DNA of 64,000 nucleotides from Microbacterium sp. T32 (GTDB taxonomy: Bacteria; Actinomycetota; Actinomycetes; Actinomycetales; Microbacteriaceae): contig NZ_LQQP01000001.1 of the NCBI RefSeq assembly GCF_001619615.1, forward strand, positions 99,737-163,736, read 5' to 3'. A program made the position numbers and the translations under genes. Positions 25,343 through 34,169 of the stretch are shown one piece after another. Under the pieces are notes generated by a model. The model saw nothing but the letters and a program-made list of their open reading frames with translations. It did not search any database and was not told the DNA's origin. The number at the start of each line of letters is the position of its first letter. Position 1 is the first letter of the stretch.

Positions 25343-26140
25343 ATGACTCTCGCCGCAGATCTGCTCGACATCGCCACCCGCATCGCTCGCGAGGCCGGCG
25401 ATCTGGCCGCCCGGCGCCGCCGCGAGGGGCTCGAGATCGCCACGAAGTCCGTTGCCGCCGACATCGTCACGGCGGCCGACAAAGAAGTGGAGGCCTTCGT
25501 CCGCGCCGAGCTGGAACGGGAACGCCCCGACGACGGCTTCTTCGGCGAGGAGTCCACCGCGCAGGAGAGCCGCAGCGGCGTCACGTGGGTCGTCGATCCG
25601 ATCGACGGCACGGTCAACTACGCGTACGGCATCCCGGCGTGGGCCGTGAGCATCGCCGCCGTCGAGGGGTCGGACGACCCGGCCACCTGGAGCGCGCTCG
25701 CGGGTGTCGTCTACAACCCCGTCTCCGGGGAGATGTTCCGCGCCTCGCGCGGTGGTGGCGCGTGGCTCGGCGACCAGCGGCTCTCGGTCACCCCCGAGGT
25801 GGGCGCCGCCGGGGGACTGGTGGCCACCGGCTTCGGCTACGACCCCGCAACCCACGCCCCGACGCTCGAGCGACTCGCCCGCGTCATGCCGATCGCGCGC
25901 GACATCCGCCGCATCGGTGCCGCGTCCCTCGACCTGGCATCCGTCGCCGCCGGACGAATGGATGCCTACTACGAGAAGGGCACCAACCCCTGGGATCACG
26001 CCGCGGGAGTGCTGCTCGTCGAGGAGGCCGGCGGCATGGTCGGGGGAGCACCGGGCGGGCGTCCGGGCAAGGGAATGGTGATCGCCGCAGGTTCGGGGTT
26101 CTACGAGCGTCTCGAGGAAATCCTCGAACCGGAACTGTAA
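25343..26140 (+). CDS. Inositol monophosphatase-family phosphatase
   Basis: A 265-residue Mg-dependent phosphatase. The metal-binding motifs are FFGEES, then VDPIDGTVNYAYG, and NPWDHAAGVLLVEEAGG near the C-terminus. Substrates in this family include inositol phosphate, histidinol phosphate and 3'-phosphoadenylates; the sequence does not decide among them. The ATG at 25343 is preferred to the upstream GTG. The gene is divergent from the oxidoreductase gene. Confidence 0.88.
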   Translation: MTLAADLLDIATRIAREAGDLAARRRREGLEIATKSVAADIVTAADKEVEAFVRAELERERPDDGFFGEESTAQESRSGVTWVVDPIDGTVNYAYGIPAWAVSIAAVEGSDDPATWSALAGVVYNPVSGEMFRASRGGGAWLGDQRLSVTPEVGAAGGLVATGFGYDPATHAPTLERLARVMPIARDIRRIGAASLDLASVAAGRMDAYYEKGTNPWDHAAGVLLVEEAGGMVGGAPGGRPGKGMVIAAGSGFYERLEEILEPEL

Positions 26141-26287
26141 ATATCGGACCCCTCATGGCATTCCCAGTGATGCCGGGTTAGGGTAGTTACCCGTTCGTTA
26201 TTTTCGCGACCCGAACCTGCGGAAATGGCAGAAGCCCGAAAGCCCGAAGCCGTCGCGCCCGCGACATGAACCGAGAGCCCCCGCGCG

Positions 26288-27817
26288 TTGCCGTCAGAAG
26301 CCCCCGAGACTGAGCCCGCCCGAACGCGGCGATCCAGTCGCCCCTCCATTACGACCGCCGCGACCGAGTTGACGCGAGCCGAGCGTCGCCGCCTCTCCGC
26401 CTCCGTCGCGGAGACCCCGAATGATGAGCACGGCGAGTCGGTCGCCCCGGTCGACGCGGATGTCGCGTCGCAGCCCGAGATCGTCGAGCAGGTGGCCGCC
26501 GCCGTCGTCGAGACCGTGATCGCCGCGACGATCCAGCCGACCCTCCCCGCTCCGCGCCGCCGCTCGTCGCGTGCCGCTGCGAGCTCCGCCACCCCCGCGG
26601 TGACGGAGCCCGAAGCGATCGCGACGACCGAGGACGTGGCATCCACGACTCCGGCATCCGATGCCCTCGACGTCACCGTCGTCGATGAGCGTCGCTCCGA
26701 CGACGATGTGGCCGTCATCCTGCAGAGCGCCGACGCGACCGAGGCGACGACGCCCGTCGCGCTCCCGACCTCGCCGATCACGCTCCCGTCGACGCGCCGC
26801 AGCCGCCGTCGCCCCGCGGCGGTCGAGGGCGAGGAGTCGCCGCTCGCGGCCGAAGCGCCCGCCCCCGCTGAGTCGATCGCAGCCGAGACCGCCGCGCCGA
26901 ACGACACGAGCACCACGGACGAGCTCGCCGACGAGTTCGAGGCCGCCGCGCGCCTGTTCGCCTTCACCGGCGAGAACCCCGTGCAGCAGCCCGCCGCCGA
27001 GCCCGTCGCCCCCGCGACGCGTCCGGTCACGCGGGGTCTGCCCGTGGATGCCACGCCCCAGCGCCGCAGCGGGCGTCGCGTTGCCGCCGCTTCGTTCTCC
27101 GTCGGTGTCATGGGCCTCGTCGGACTCCTGACCGTAGGGATGACGATGCCGGTGAGCGCCCTCGCCTCCGCGAACGGCACGACCAACGTCGCCGCCCCCG
27201 AGACGGCTGTGACGCAGAATCTCGCGGTGGCCGGCGGCGATGCCGGGAACGGCGCCATCCAGGCCTACGTCGCTCCGGCCCAGTCGCAGTCGGCGATCGT
27301 CGACCGCGCCGACGGCTACTCCGCGGCCACGTACGCGCAGGTCGCCGCGGACAGCGGCATCCGGTACCCGAGCGACTTCTACAAGAACGACACGTCGGCC
27401 GCGATTCAGTGGCCCTTCGCCGTGGGTGTCGGGATCACGTACGGCTTCGGCATGCGCGACGGCGTGATGCACGAGGGCGCCGACTTCGTCCCCGGCGAGG
27501 GTGCGCCGATCCAGGCGATCGCCGACGGCGTGGTCCGCACCGCGACCGAGGACGGCGGCGGCTACGGCGTCATGATCATCATCGACCACAAGATCGACGG
27601 CCAGCTCGTCTCGAGCCGCTACGCCCACATGCTTCACGGCTCCATGCAGGTCAAGCAGGGCGACGTCGTCCACGTCGGCGAGGTCATCGGCCACACGGGC
27701 AACACCGGTCGCTCGTTCGGTGCTCACACGCACTTCGAGATCCTGATGAACGGCACGGTCGCCATCGACCCGATCACCTGGCTCCGCGCGAACGCCGGAC
27801 GTCACTCGCTCGATTAG
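26288..27817 (+). CDS. M23-family peptidase, membrane-anchored cell-wall hydrolase
   Basis: A 509-residue protein with a TTG start at 26288; the nearby ATG at 26266 is in another frame and stops soon. Residues 1-260 are disordered (alanine-, threonine- and arginine-rich) and probably cytoplasmic. One transmembrane segment follows (VGVMGLVGLLTVGMTMPVSA). The C-terminal LytM domain faces outside and has the zinc ligands H and D in HEGADF and HxH in GAHTHFEIL. It would cleave peptidoglycan peptides. The long 147-bp leader shows no riboswitch I can recognise. Confidence 0.85.
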   Translation: MPSEAPETEPARTRRSSRPSITTAATELTRAERRRLSASVAETPNDEHGESVAPVDADVASQPEIVEQVAAAVVETVIAATIQPTLPAPRRRSSRAAASSATPAVTEPEAIATTEDVASTTPASDALDVTVVDERRSDDDVAVILQSADATEATTPVALPTSPITLPSTRRSRRRPAAVEGEESPLAAEAPAPAESIAAETAAPNDTSTTDELADEFEAAARLFAFTGENPVQQPAAEPVAPATRPVTRGLPVDATPQRRSGRRVAAASFSVGVMGLVGLLTVGMTMPVSALASANGTTNVAAPETAVTQNLAVAGGDAGNGAIQAYVAPAQSQSAIVDRADGYSAATYAQVAADSGIRYPSDFYKNDTSAAIQWPFAVGVGITYGFGMRDGVMHEGADFVPGEGAPIQAIADGVVRTATEDGGGYGVMIIIDHKIDGQLVSSRYAHMLHGSMQVKQGDVVHVGEVIGHTGNTGRSFGAHTHFEILMNGTVAIDPITWLRANAGRHSLD

Positions 27818-27843
27818 AAGAGGCTGCCAAGCTCTGATATTCT
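27814..27843 (+). promoter_or_regulatory. Putative promoter of tRNA-Thr
   Basis: TTAGAA (27814-27819) and TATTCT (27838-27843) are 18 bp apart. The -35 overlaps the stop codon of the peptidase gene. The tRNA starts 30 bp after the -10. Confidence 0.55.
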
Positions 27844-27872
27844 CTTCTAGTTGCCCGGAGCGATCCGGGTAC

Positions 27873-27944
27873 GCCCCGATAGCTCAGTGGCAGAGCACTT
27901 CCATGGTAAGGAAGGGGTCGTCAGTTCAATCCTGACTCGGGGCT
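27873..27944 (+). tRNA. tRNA-Thr (GGT)
   Basis: A 72-nt cloverleaf: acceptor GCCCCGA/TCGGGGC, D-arm TAGCTCAGTGGCAGAGC, anticodon stem CTTCC/GGAAG around ATGGTAA with anticodon GGT, and T-arm CAGTTCAATCCTG. Confidence 0.95.
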
Positions 27945-27974
27945 CACAGCATCTCTCTCAAGGGGATGCCGCGC

Positions 27975-28051
27975 GGCGGGGTAGCTCAGTTGGTGAGAGC
28001 GCACGACTCATAATCGTGAGGTCGCGGGTTCAAGCCCCGCTCCCGCTACCA
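27975..28051 (+). tRNA. tRNA-Met (CAT), next to the element's integration site
   Basis: Acceptor GGCGGGG pairs with TCCCGCT (two wobble pairs), the anticodon CAT is at 28009-28011, and the T-arm is GCGGGTTCAAGCCCCGC. CCA is encoded. A lysidine-modified tRNA-Ile2 cannot be excluded from the anticodon alone. The left attachment core begins 9 bp downstream, so the tRNA is intact, and the integrase gene ends antisense inside it. Confidence 0.92.
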
Positions 28052-29789
28052 AACTAGTGTTACTCGAACAAATGACCTTGAGATAAAGGTCCAGGCGTTC
28101 GGCAGAGGAAGCGTCGGAGATTTCTCCGGCGCTTCTTTCGTTGGTCGTCACGGATAGCGCTGCGTGGCGCACAGCGGCGGGGAGCGGCTGCAGTTCGTGA
28201 GCGACGGACATGAGGTGCCCGTCGTCGTCGACCCAGATCCGCTGGAAGAAGGCAGCGAGCAGCTTGCGCTTAACGGAGCCGGGTACCGACGTGAAGAGCG
28301 CATCGGGTCGAGCCATCAGATCGAGGTAGCTGAGCACCATCTGGGTGCGCTGCTCAAGAGACTCGACCGTGGTCTCGAGGCTGGCGCGCACCTCGTGCTT
28401 CTTGATCTGCAGGTCCCTCAGGCGGGCTCGAAGCTTGTCCGTTGCCAGGGCGCCCTCGGCAGCGAGGTCGACCAGGCGTTCTTCTTGGACATCGAGCTTC
28501 TTAAGTTCCTTCTGTAAACGAGCCCGTTGCTGGGCTTGATCCGCGAGTACTCGCTCAAGGGCGGCGCCGACCTCCTGCTTGGCCGTGGCTATGCCCTCGG
28601 GGGAGAGGATGACTGTCCGAAACTCCTGCTGGAGCGAGCGCTCGAGTTCGGCAGCCGGAAGGTACGGCAGGTCGCAGAGGCCATCTTGACGGCCGCGGCA
28701 GAGGAAGTACTCGTAGATCTCGTCTGCATGGTTCTTGGCTTCGACGAAGATGAGGCGATGTTCTCGCCCTGCCGCGTGGCATCGCCCGCAATGGAGCAGG
28801 CCACGCGCGAAGTGGTTGTGGACGCGGTCGCGCTGTCCTCGCTTCACGCGAGCATCGATCACCTGCTGGACTCGGTCGAACAGCTCCGGCGTGATGAGCG
28901 GTTCATGGCGTCCCGGATAGACGTGGCCTTTGAAGGTCACCATGCCGATGTAGTACGGATCGCGCAGAATCTGCCCCAACTGACTCCGCGACAGCGGACG
29001 CTCCGGCCACTTCGATGACTTCCGAGTCGTCAGCCCCTGCTCCGCGAGGAGTGCAGCCAGTCGGGTGGTGCTGTAGTCGCCAGTGGCGTATTGCTCGAAC
29101 GCCCAGCGGATCAGCGGGGCGCGAGTTTCGTCGATGCCGATGGTGTTCACGAGTCGACCATCGAAGTCTTTGCGATCGTTGAGATAGCCGAGCTTGGCGC
29201 GGCCGACCGTACCGCCGTTCTTCGCCTTGTTGAGCAGCTTCTGCTTGATGTCCTCCCCGCTCTGGCGGACCTGGACCTCGTTCATGATGTCGGTGACGGC
29301 TTCCATGGCCTCTGCCATGTATCCGTCGCCAAAATCTTCCTTGGCCGAGATGAGTTTGACTCCCATACCGGCCAGGATGCGTTTCGTGATCGCGGCGTCG
29401 CCAGCGTTTCGGAAGGCGCGGGAGCGCATGTAGATCACGACGTAGGCAACCTCAGGGTGTTCCTCGACGTAGCGCAGTAGATCTCGGAACACGGGCCGTT
29501 TGCCGATGGACTGCGCCGAGTTACCCGGCTCGAGGAACTCCTTCACTACGGGAGCTTTGGATCGCTTCGCGCGCGCGAGGCACATCTCTCGTTGCGTTGC
29601 GATGGAGTTGCCGTCGGCGTCGATGTCGATCGCTGTGAGCATCTGGCGCGGCGTCGATACGCGCAGGTACAGGACCGCTTGGCCCTGAATCCCAAGGTCA
29701 AACTCGGGAGGCGCCGAGCCGTCGAGTCCGAGCAGGCTCTCCCAACCAGAGAATGAGGTACGGCGACGCGCCGCTTGTTGTTGAGTCAT
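28008..29789 (-). CDS. Large serine recombinase (integrase) of the element
   Basis: A 593-residue integrase with an excellent ribosome-binding site (AGGAGGAGTT) before its ATG. The catalytic serine is S45 in YLRVSTPRQ. A recombinase domain (about 200-310), a zinc ribbon (CGRC ... CRGRQDGLC, about 355-400) and a leucine-rich coiled coil follow. It would catalyse integration and excision between attP and attB. The reading frame runs across the attL core into the tRNA-Met gene, so the last 17 residues (after CSS) come from chromosomal DNA. In the circular form the frame would instead end CSSKTRVLSPK. Confidence 0.93.
   Translation of the reverse strand: MTQQQAARRRTSFSGWESLLGLDGSAPPEFDLGIQGQAVLYLRVSTPRQMLTAIDIDADGNSIATQREMCLARAKRSKAPVVKEFLEPGNSAQSIGKRPVFRDLLRYVEEHPEVAYVVIYMRSRAFRNAGDAAITKRILAGMGVKLISAKEDFGDGYMAEAMEAVTDIMNEVQVRQSGEDIKQKLLNKAKNGGTVGRAKLGYLNDRKDFDGRLVNTIGIDETRAPLIRWAFEQYATGDYSTTRLAALLAEQGLTTRKSSKWPERPLSRSQLGQILRDPYYIGMVTFKGHVYPGRHEPLITPELFDRVQQVIDARVKRGQRDRVHNHFARGLLHCGRCHAAGREHRLIFVEAKNHADEIYEYFLCRGRQDGLCDLPYLPAAELERSLQQEFRTVILSPEGIATAKQEVGAALERVLADQAQQRARLQKELKKLDVQEERLVDLAAEGALATDKLRARLRDLQIKKHEVRASLETTVESLEQRTQMVLSYLDLMARPDALFTSVPGSVKRKLLAAFFQRIWVDDDGHLMSVAHELQPLPAAVRHAALSVTTNERSAGEISDASSAERLDLYLKVICSSNTSLVAGAGLEPATSRL
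28060..28069. other. attL core of the integrated element
   Basis: TTACTCGAAC occurs here and, in direct orientation, at 61298-61307. It lies between tRNA-Met and the body of the integrase gene. Joining the inner flanks gives an attP-like site with arms CTCtGGTC and GACCttGAG around the core. Inferred; not tested. Confidence 0.6.
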
Positions 29790-29956
29790 GAACTCCTCCT
29801 TTCTGCCCATCGTTCGGGCGGACTTAGCTCCTTGATTTACGCTCACTTCACCTCTTAAGTCGAGATGTTTTGCGACTCGGATGTGATGTGGAATTTGCAT
29901 CATCACCTGGGGAAAACTTCCGGCTCCCACTGGTCTCGCTGGTGATGGCGTTGTGG

Positions 29957-29996
29957 GTGTGGGGCCAGGCCGCTGGCTGCGCGTCTGGCCCCACAC
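29957..29996 (-). terminator. Hairpin ending the leftward gene train before the integrase
   Basis: GTGTGGGGCCAG (29957-29968) and CTGGCCCCACAC (29985-29996) form a perfect 12-bp stem just beyond the 3' end of the frameshifted gene. There is no T tract, but placement suits a terminator separating the integrase transcript. Confidence 0.5.
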
Positions 29997-30004
29997 GATG
30001 ACGG

Positions 30005-30399
30005 TTAGTACTGCTTCCACCGGTCGATGGCGGGGTTGAGCGTGATCTGACTGTTCATGAGCGTCTCCATGAACAGTCGGAAGTCGCTCGGCCGCCGGGC
30101 CAGGTACTCTTCGCGGGCGACGAAGAGGTCTGGGACTCCGGTTTCCGACATGAAGGTCACCGCGCTGGTGAAGGCGGGCCGGTACCCCTGTGGTCGCCGT
30201 ACTCGATGTATTCGGCCGCGATGATCACGCCGGTAGCTCTGGCGGCTTTGGCGATGAGCTCTCGTTGCCGGGCGATCGAGTGGTCGCCGACGTGCCGGGG
30301 TGCCCGGTCGTCTTCCTCGTTGCGGGCCCTCAGGTAGGTGACCCCTGTCCGGTAGGTCTCTCCGAGGTAGTGCTCTTTGTAGATTGACGTGATGTGCAT
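30005..30399 (-). pseudogene. Frameshifted small resolvase-like gene
   Basis: The first frame from the ATG at 30397-30399 reads VTYLRARNEED, HSIARQRELI and AAEYIEYGDHRG, resembling the N-terminal catalytic domain of serine resolvases, though the catalytic serine position reads A in YLRAR. It stops soon after about 30185. A change of frame at the CAGGGG run restores YRPAFTSAVTFMSETG and continues to a TAA at 30005. This is a frameshift mutation, a programmed shift or a sequencing error. GAAAGGAGG upstream is a good ribosome-binding site, so the gene was functional recently. Confidence 0.6.
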
Positions 30400-30477
30400 G
30401 GTGCGCCTCCTTTCGGCTGAAGCACCGAAGCCGTCCCCTACCGTCTAGGAACGTCCCCGGTCTGTTTGGTTGTAGTT

Positions 30478-30497
30478 CTCCACCTGTGAGGGTGGAG
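30478..30497 (-). terminator. Hairpin after the ArdA-like gene
   Basis: CTCCACC, loop, GGTGGAG forms a 7-bp stem 46 bp beyond the stop of the ArdA-like gene, before the resolvase-like gene's ribosome-binding site. Weak terminator or mRNA end. Confidence 0.35.
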
Positions 30498-30542
30498 CCT
30501 GTGTCGCCTCGCGCGGAGGCGGGGCGAAGTATGTGACTGCGG

Positions 30543-30995
30543 CTACTTGTTGAAGACGTGCCACCAGCCGTCGAGGTGGACGACGTCGTAGGTGTTGAGG
30601 ATGTTTTGGTCGACGGCGGCGTGGTTCCAGGTGAGGTGGTCGTCGGGGATGCCTTGCTCGCTCATGACCTTCTCGAGCGCTTGGAGCCAGCCGAGGCCTT
30701 CGAGGACGTCGTGGCGGAACTCGGCGAACGTCTCCCACGCGTCGGCGTAGCTGTTGTAGAAGCCCTCGAGGATGTCCGTGGCCGCGAGGTTGGTGTCAGG
30801 GAGCAGCAGGTAGGCCGCGAACGAGGCACCGGCTTCTTCGATGCCGTGCAGAATGCGGAGGCCGTCGTCGGGGTCGCGCAGGGTGGAGAGGGAGCGTTCG
30901 GCGGAGGCAGCCGCTTCCGGGCCGAACGGCGCCTGCCCGCCCGGGCGTGATGGTTCGTTTTCAGGTTGCGCTGGGGGTGGGGTTTCGGGGCTCAT
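30543..30995 (-). CDS. ArdA-like antirestriction protein (tentative)
   Basis: A 150-residue acidic protein. The N-terminal 35 residues are proline-rich. The rest resembles the ArdA C-terminal half: an FYNSYADAWETFAEF segment like the acidic E-x-Y-x-G/S repeat of ArdA, and a C-terminus with ILNTYDVVHLDGWWHVFNK that parallels the DYxxxxxxGxHVF ending. ArdA proteins mimic DNA and block type I restriction enzymes, protecting incoming mobile DNA. Its start overlaps the stop of the replication-relaxation gene (ATGA). Family call is from memory of the motif. Confidence 0.5.
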   Translation of the reverse strand: MSPETPPPAQPENEPSRPGGQAPFGPEAAASAERSLSTLRDPDDGLRILHGIEEAGASFAAYLLLPDTNLAATDILEGFYNSYADAWETFAEFRHDVLEGLGWLQALEKVMSEQGIPDDHLTWNHAAVDQNILNTYDVVHLDGWWHVFNK

Positions 30996-31846
30996 AGTTC
31001 CTCCTTCCTGGGTTCGGTTGTTAGCGCGCTATCGGGGTCCGCCATCGTGGCCGGCAGGTCTTTGGGGGTGATGACGGTGAAGAGTCGGTCTGGAAGTCGG
31101 GGGTCAGCGCGGATGGCGGCGGTGAGGCGGTCGGCGCGCCGCTGCGTGGGTACGATCCACAGCACCCTGGGGAACACACCGTGTTCGGCTTGGGCGCGAC
31201 CGGTGGCGCGGTAGGCGGCGTAGGCGGCGCACTTGTCGCGTAGGACCGGGACAACGCTTTCGGTTCCGAGGTCAACTTCGATGTACCAGTGGTCGTCGAA
31301 GTCAGGTGTGGAGAGTGTTGCGAACAGGTCTGGCTTGAGAATGGTGGCCGTGCCATGCCGGGTAAGGAAGCTCCTCCAGGCTTCGGTCTCGATCTGGAGC
31401 TTCGTGAGGCGCAGGTCGCTGGTCTGGGTGAGTTCGCTCAGAACGAGCGCGGTCTCGGTGATTTGAAGGCAGTGTTCAAGGAACGGCAGGCTCGGGTCGA
31501 TAAAGCGTCGACGTGGTCCGCCGTCCCGTCGGGTGAGGCGCTCGCCGGCGGCGTCGAGGTGCCAGATGTACGACGCTGAGCCGCGGGTGTGCCCGCCGAT
31601 CTTTCGCTCCAGCCGGGTCACCAGTCGCTGCTGCAGGAGCCGGTCGAGGACGCGGACGGTCGCACGAGTAGCGGCACTGGGCGTGGCGTGGCCGGTGAAG
31701 AACTGGCGCTGCAGCTGCCTAGTGGTGGCGTAGCAGTGGCGGCTCAGGAACCGCAGCAGCGCCCAGTCCCGCTCCGACAAGTCGCTACGGAGCCGTTCCA
31801 GCTGGACGGACGTGACGTAGCGGGAGGGCCGGATGGTGGGCGTCAT
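30992..31846 (-). CDS. Replication-relaxation family protein
   Basis: A 284-residue protein from the ATG at 31844-31846. An N-terminal winged-helix part (SERDWALLRFLSRHCYATTRQL) is followed by a C-terminal nuclease-like half with KPDLFATL and HWYIEVDLGTES, typical of the family found on actinobacterial plasmids and integrative elements. It is thought to act in replication initiation or transfer. It lies directly downstream of the TraG-like ATPase gene, a common pairing. Confidence 0.82.
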   Translation of the reverse strand: MTPTIRPSRYVTSVQLERLRSDLSERDWALLRFLSRHCYATTRQLQRQFFTGHATPSAATRATVRVLDRLLQQRLVTRLERKIGGHTRGSASYIWHLDAAGERLTRRDGGPRRRFIDPSLPFLEHCLQITETALVLSELTQTSDLRLTKLQIETEAWRSFLTRHGTATILKPDLFATLSTPDFDDHWYIEVDLGTESVVPVLRDKCAAYAAYRATGRAQAEHGVFPRVLWIVPTQRRADRLTAAIRADPRLPDRLFTVITPKDLPATMADPDSALTTEPRKEEL

Positions 31847-32012
31847 GCCGTCCCCCTGCCGGTGGCGGAGTTGGGGGTGTTGGTTCCCGCCATAGGCGGG
31901 ACAGTCGATCCCCAAACTGTCTGGGGATCGCAGTTATGACGGGCTATGAGGGCGACACTTCTGCATCGGACAGGTCGGTCGATCGGACAGCCGTTCACTT
32001 CTTCGCGTCCGC

Positions 32013-34169
32013 TCATTTCGGGCTCCGTTTCGTGCGCCCGATAGGCTCGTCATCACCCTCATCACCCCGTCCGTCACCCTCTGCCATCACCCTTGACGAG
32101 GACTGGGGAGGTTCCGGGGCGTAGCGGCGGCCATAACGGGCTTCCGCTTCAGCCGTGACCGCCTCGACGGAAGAGACCGCTTTCGGTGGTGGGAGAACTC
32201 GGCCGGAGAACCAGCCCGTGCGAGCACCACCGGACTGGAGGCTGGTGTAGATCTCGTAGGGCGGAAGTCGGGTGAAGTCCTCGGGGTCGAGCCCAGTGGT
32301 GCGGGCGGCAAGTTTCGCGTCGTCGTCTTCGAGGCCGAAGATGATCTTGTTGCGGGCATTCGCGTCGATGGTGCGAAGGAGCTTGTCTGGCATCTGAGAA
32401 CGGCTTTGGTGGGCTATGTGCCAGGACGCTGCCAGCGACCTGGACTGCTCGAGCGCTTCGCCGAGGTCGCCGATGTGGAGGAAGTGCTGGGCCTCATCGA
32501 TGTAGATCGACACCGGCCTGCGCTTCTCGGGCGCTACGGCGGCGCGGGCGAGGATGAGTTGCCACAGATTGCTCACGACGAGGGAGCCGAGCAAACTCGC
32601 CGCCTGGGTTCCGAGCATTCCCTTGTTCAGACTGACAATGAGGATGCGAGGCATGGTGAACAGGTCGGCGATGTCGAAAGCGGGATGCGTCTGCTCCAGC
32701 ACCGCCTTCACGCCGGGGCGGAGCAGGAACTGGCGAAGCCGGGTCATGACCGGCCCGACGGCGGCGGCCTGCTGGCCGGGGCTTTTCGCGTCGTACTGCG
32801 CCCAGAAACTTTGCAACGTCGGATCCGAGATTTGAGCGACGACCTTGCGACGGTAGAGGGGATCCGTGAGGAGCTTCGGCAGCGCGGCCAGACTGGCGTC
32901 TGGTGTGTAGGTCGCGGTCAAGAACGAGGCATGAAGGGTATCGGCCGTTAATGGGCCGAACGCGTTTGGGAACAGACCACGGAACAGGTCGAGCATGATC
33001 TCGGCCACCAGCGGGCGCCGATCATCGCCCTCGGGGCCGGTCAGGCCAGCGAACGGGTTGATGCCGGCCGGGCGCTTGAGGAGCGGGTCGATGATCGCGA
33101 CCTCACCCATCCGCCTCTCGGGGATGAGACTCAGCACGTCCTGAGCAAGGTCCCGCTTCGGGTCCACGACCACAACCGACCGCCCGGCATCGATGTCGGC
33201 TTTGATGAGGTGTAAGAACAGCGTGCTCTTACCCGACCCCGTTGGCCCATAGACATGGCTGTGACGCAGCGCGTCCTCCATCCCGATCCCGATCGCCGCG
33301 CTCGAGCCCGGCGCGGTGGCGGTCGCGAACACCCGCTGCTTCGGCGGACGGTACGTCGCGGGAGGGGCCAGGCGGCGCGGGTGCCGGTCCGGCAGGCCCG
33401 GCAGGTTACCGTCCTGGATCGGCCAAGCCAGCAGCGGCAGCAGCTCCTCGCTCGTAAGCGCCAGTGGTTGGCGCAGCGGGATGAGACCGGCGTCGAGGTT
33501 GGCCGGGTTCTTCGTCGTGAGGGAGATCTTCACGCCGCTGGTCTGCAGGGTGCGGATAGCCGCCAGCAGGCCGTGGACGAGGAGGCGCCGACGCACCGGC
33601 GAGGGGCTGGTGACGCCGATGCGGATGACGGCGCGGAACCGGTACTGGGCGAGCTTGTCCTGCATCCGGGAGCGCACCGCCGACGATGCAGGTGGTGCGC
33701 CGCGAAGGAGCAGCGCCCCGACTGAGGTCGCGGGGTCCGGCACGGCGCTCTGCAGAAGCTCTGGGGCCAGTGCCCGCCCGAGCACGACCTGGAGCACGAG
33801 GACGTCGTCCTTCCCCGTCGCGCCGGATAGGGCTGCGAGCACGGCCCGCAGACTCTGCCCATGCCCGTCGACCGAGAGCGCCAGGTGACGGCCGCTCATG
33901 CGGATTCGCCCCGCCCGCTCCACCGAAGCGCGCGGCTCAGCGGGGGTAGCGACGGTGCCGGGGATGAGGCGGCGCAGCGTCGATACGGCGGCCGAGAGGT
34001 CGGTGGCGTCGCCGCCGAGGAGGTGGCGGGTCTTCCCGGCTTCGGTGCGGGCCTCCCAGACCAGGCCGCCTCGACCCGGGTCGGCGGCGAGGGCCTGAAG
34101 GAATCCGAGGAGTTGCTGCTCGTCGATGGGCGGCTGGAAGTGGAGGTCACGCCAGACGGTGCTGATCAT
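32013..34169 (-). CDS. TraG/VirD4-like conjugative DNA-transfer ATPase
   Basis: A 718-residue ATPase with Walker A GPTGSGKST near residue 311 and Walker B SIYIDEAQHF near residue 555. The N-terminal third is a poorly conserved domain without clear transmembrane helices. The rest resembles HerA/VirD4-type coupling ATPases that pump DNA in conjugation. It probably drives transfer of the element. No relaxase or mating-pore genes are seen in this stretch, so transfer may be by double-stranded DNA translocation or may need a helper. Its ATG overlaps the upstream stop (ATGA). Confidence 0.85.
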   Translation of the reverse strand: MISTVWRDLHFQPPIDEQQLLGFLQALAADPGRGGLVWEARTEAGKTRHLLGGDATDLSAAVSTLRRLIPGTVATPAEPRASVERAGRIRMSGRHLALSVDGHGQSLRAVLAALSGATGKDDVLVLQVVLGRALAPELLQSAVPDPATSVGALLLRGAPPASSAVRSRMQDKLAQYRFRAVIRIGVTSPSPVRRRLLVHGLLAAIRTLQTSGVKISLTTKNPANLDAGLIPLRQPLALTSEELLPLLAWPIQDGNLPGLPDRHPRRLAPPATYRPPKQRVFATATAPGSSAAIGIGMEDALRHSHVYGPTGSGKSTLFLHLIKADIDAGRSVVVVDPKRDLAQDVLSLIPERRMGEVAIIDPLLKRPAGINPFAGLTGPEGDDRRPLVAEIMLDLFRGLFPNAFGPLTADTLHASFLTATYTPDASLAALPKLLTDPLYRRKVVAQISDPTLQSFWAQYDAKSPGQQAAAVGPVMTRLRQFLLRPGVKAVLEQTHPAFDIADLFTMPRILIVSLNKGMLGTQAASLLGSLVVSNLWQLILARAAVAPEKRRPVSIYIDEAQHFLHIGDLGEALEQSRSLAASWHIAHQSRSQMPDKLLRTIDANARNKIIFGLEDDDAKLAARTTGLDPEDFTRLPPYEIYTSLQSGGARTGWFSGRVLPPPKAVSSVEAVTAEAEARYGRRYAPEPPQSSSRVMAEGDGRGDEGDDEPIGRTKRSPK

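Noticed and set aside
26141..26287. c-di-AMP (ydaO-type) riboswitch upstream of the M23 peptidase
   Set aside because: Such riboswitches often precede actinobacterial wall-hydrolase genes, but I could not find the conserved core in this leader.
27975..28051. Integration inside the tRNA-Met gene
   Set aside because: The tRNA is complete with encoded CCA; the repeated core lies 9 bp downstream, so the site is next to, not within, the tRNA.
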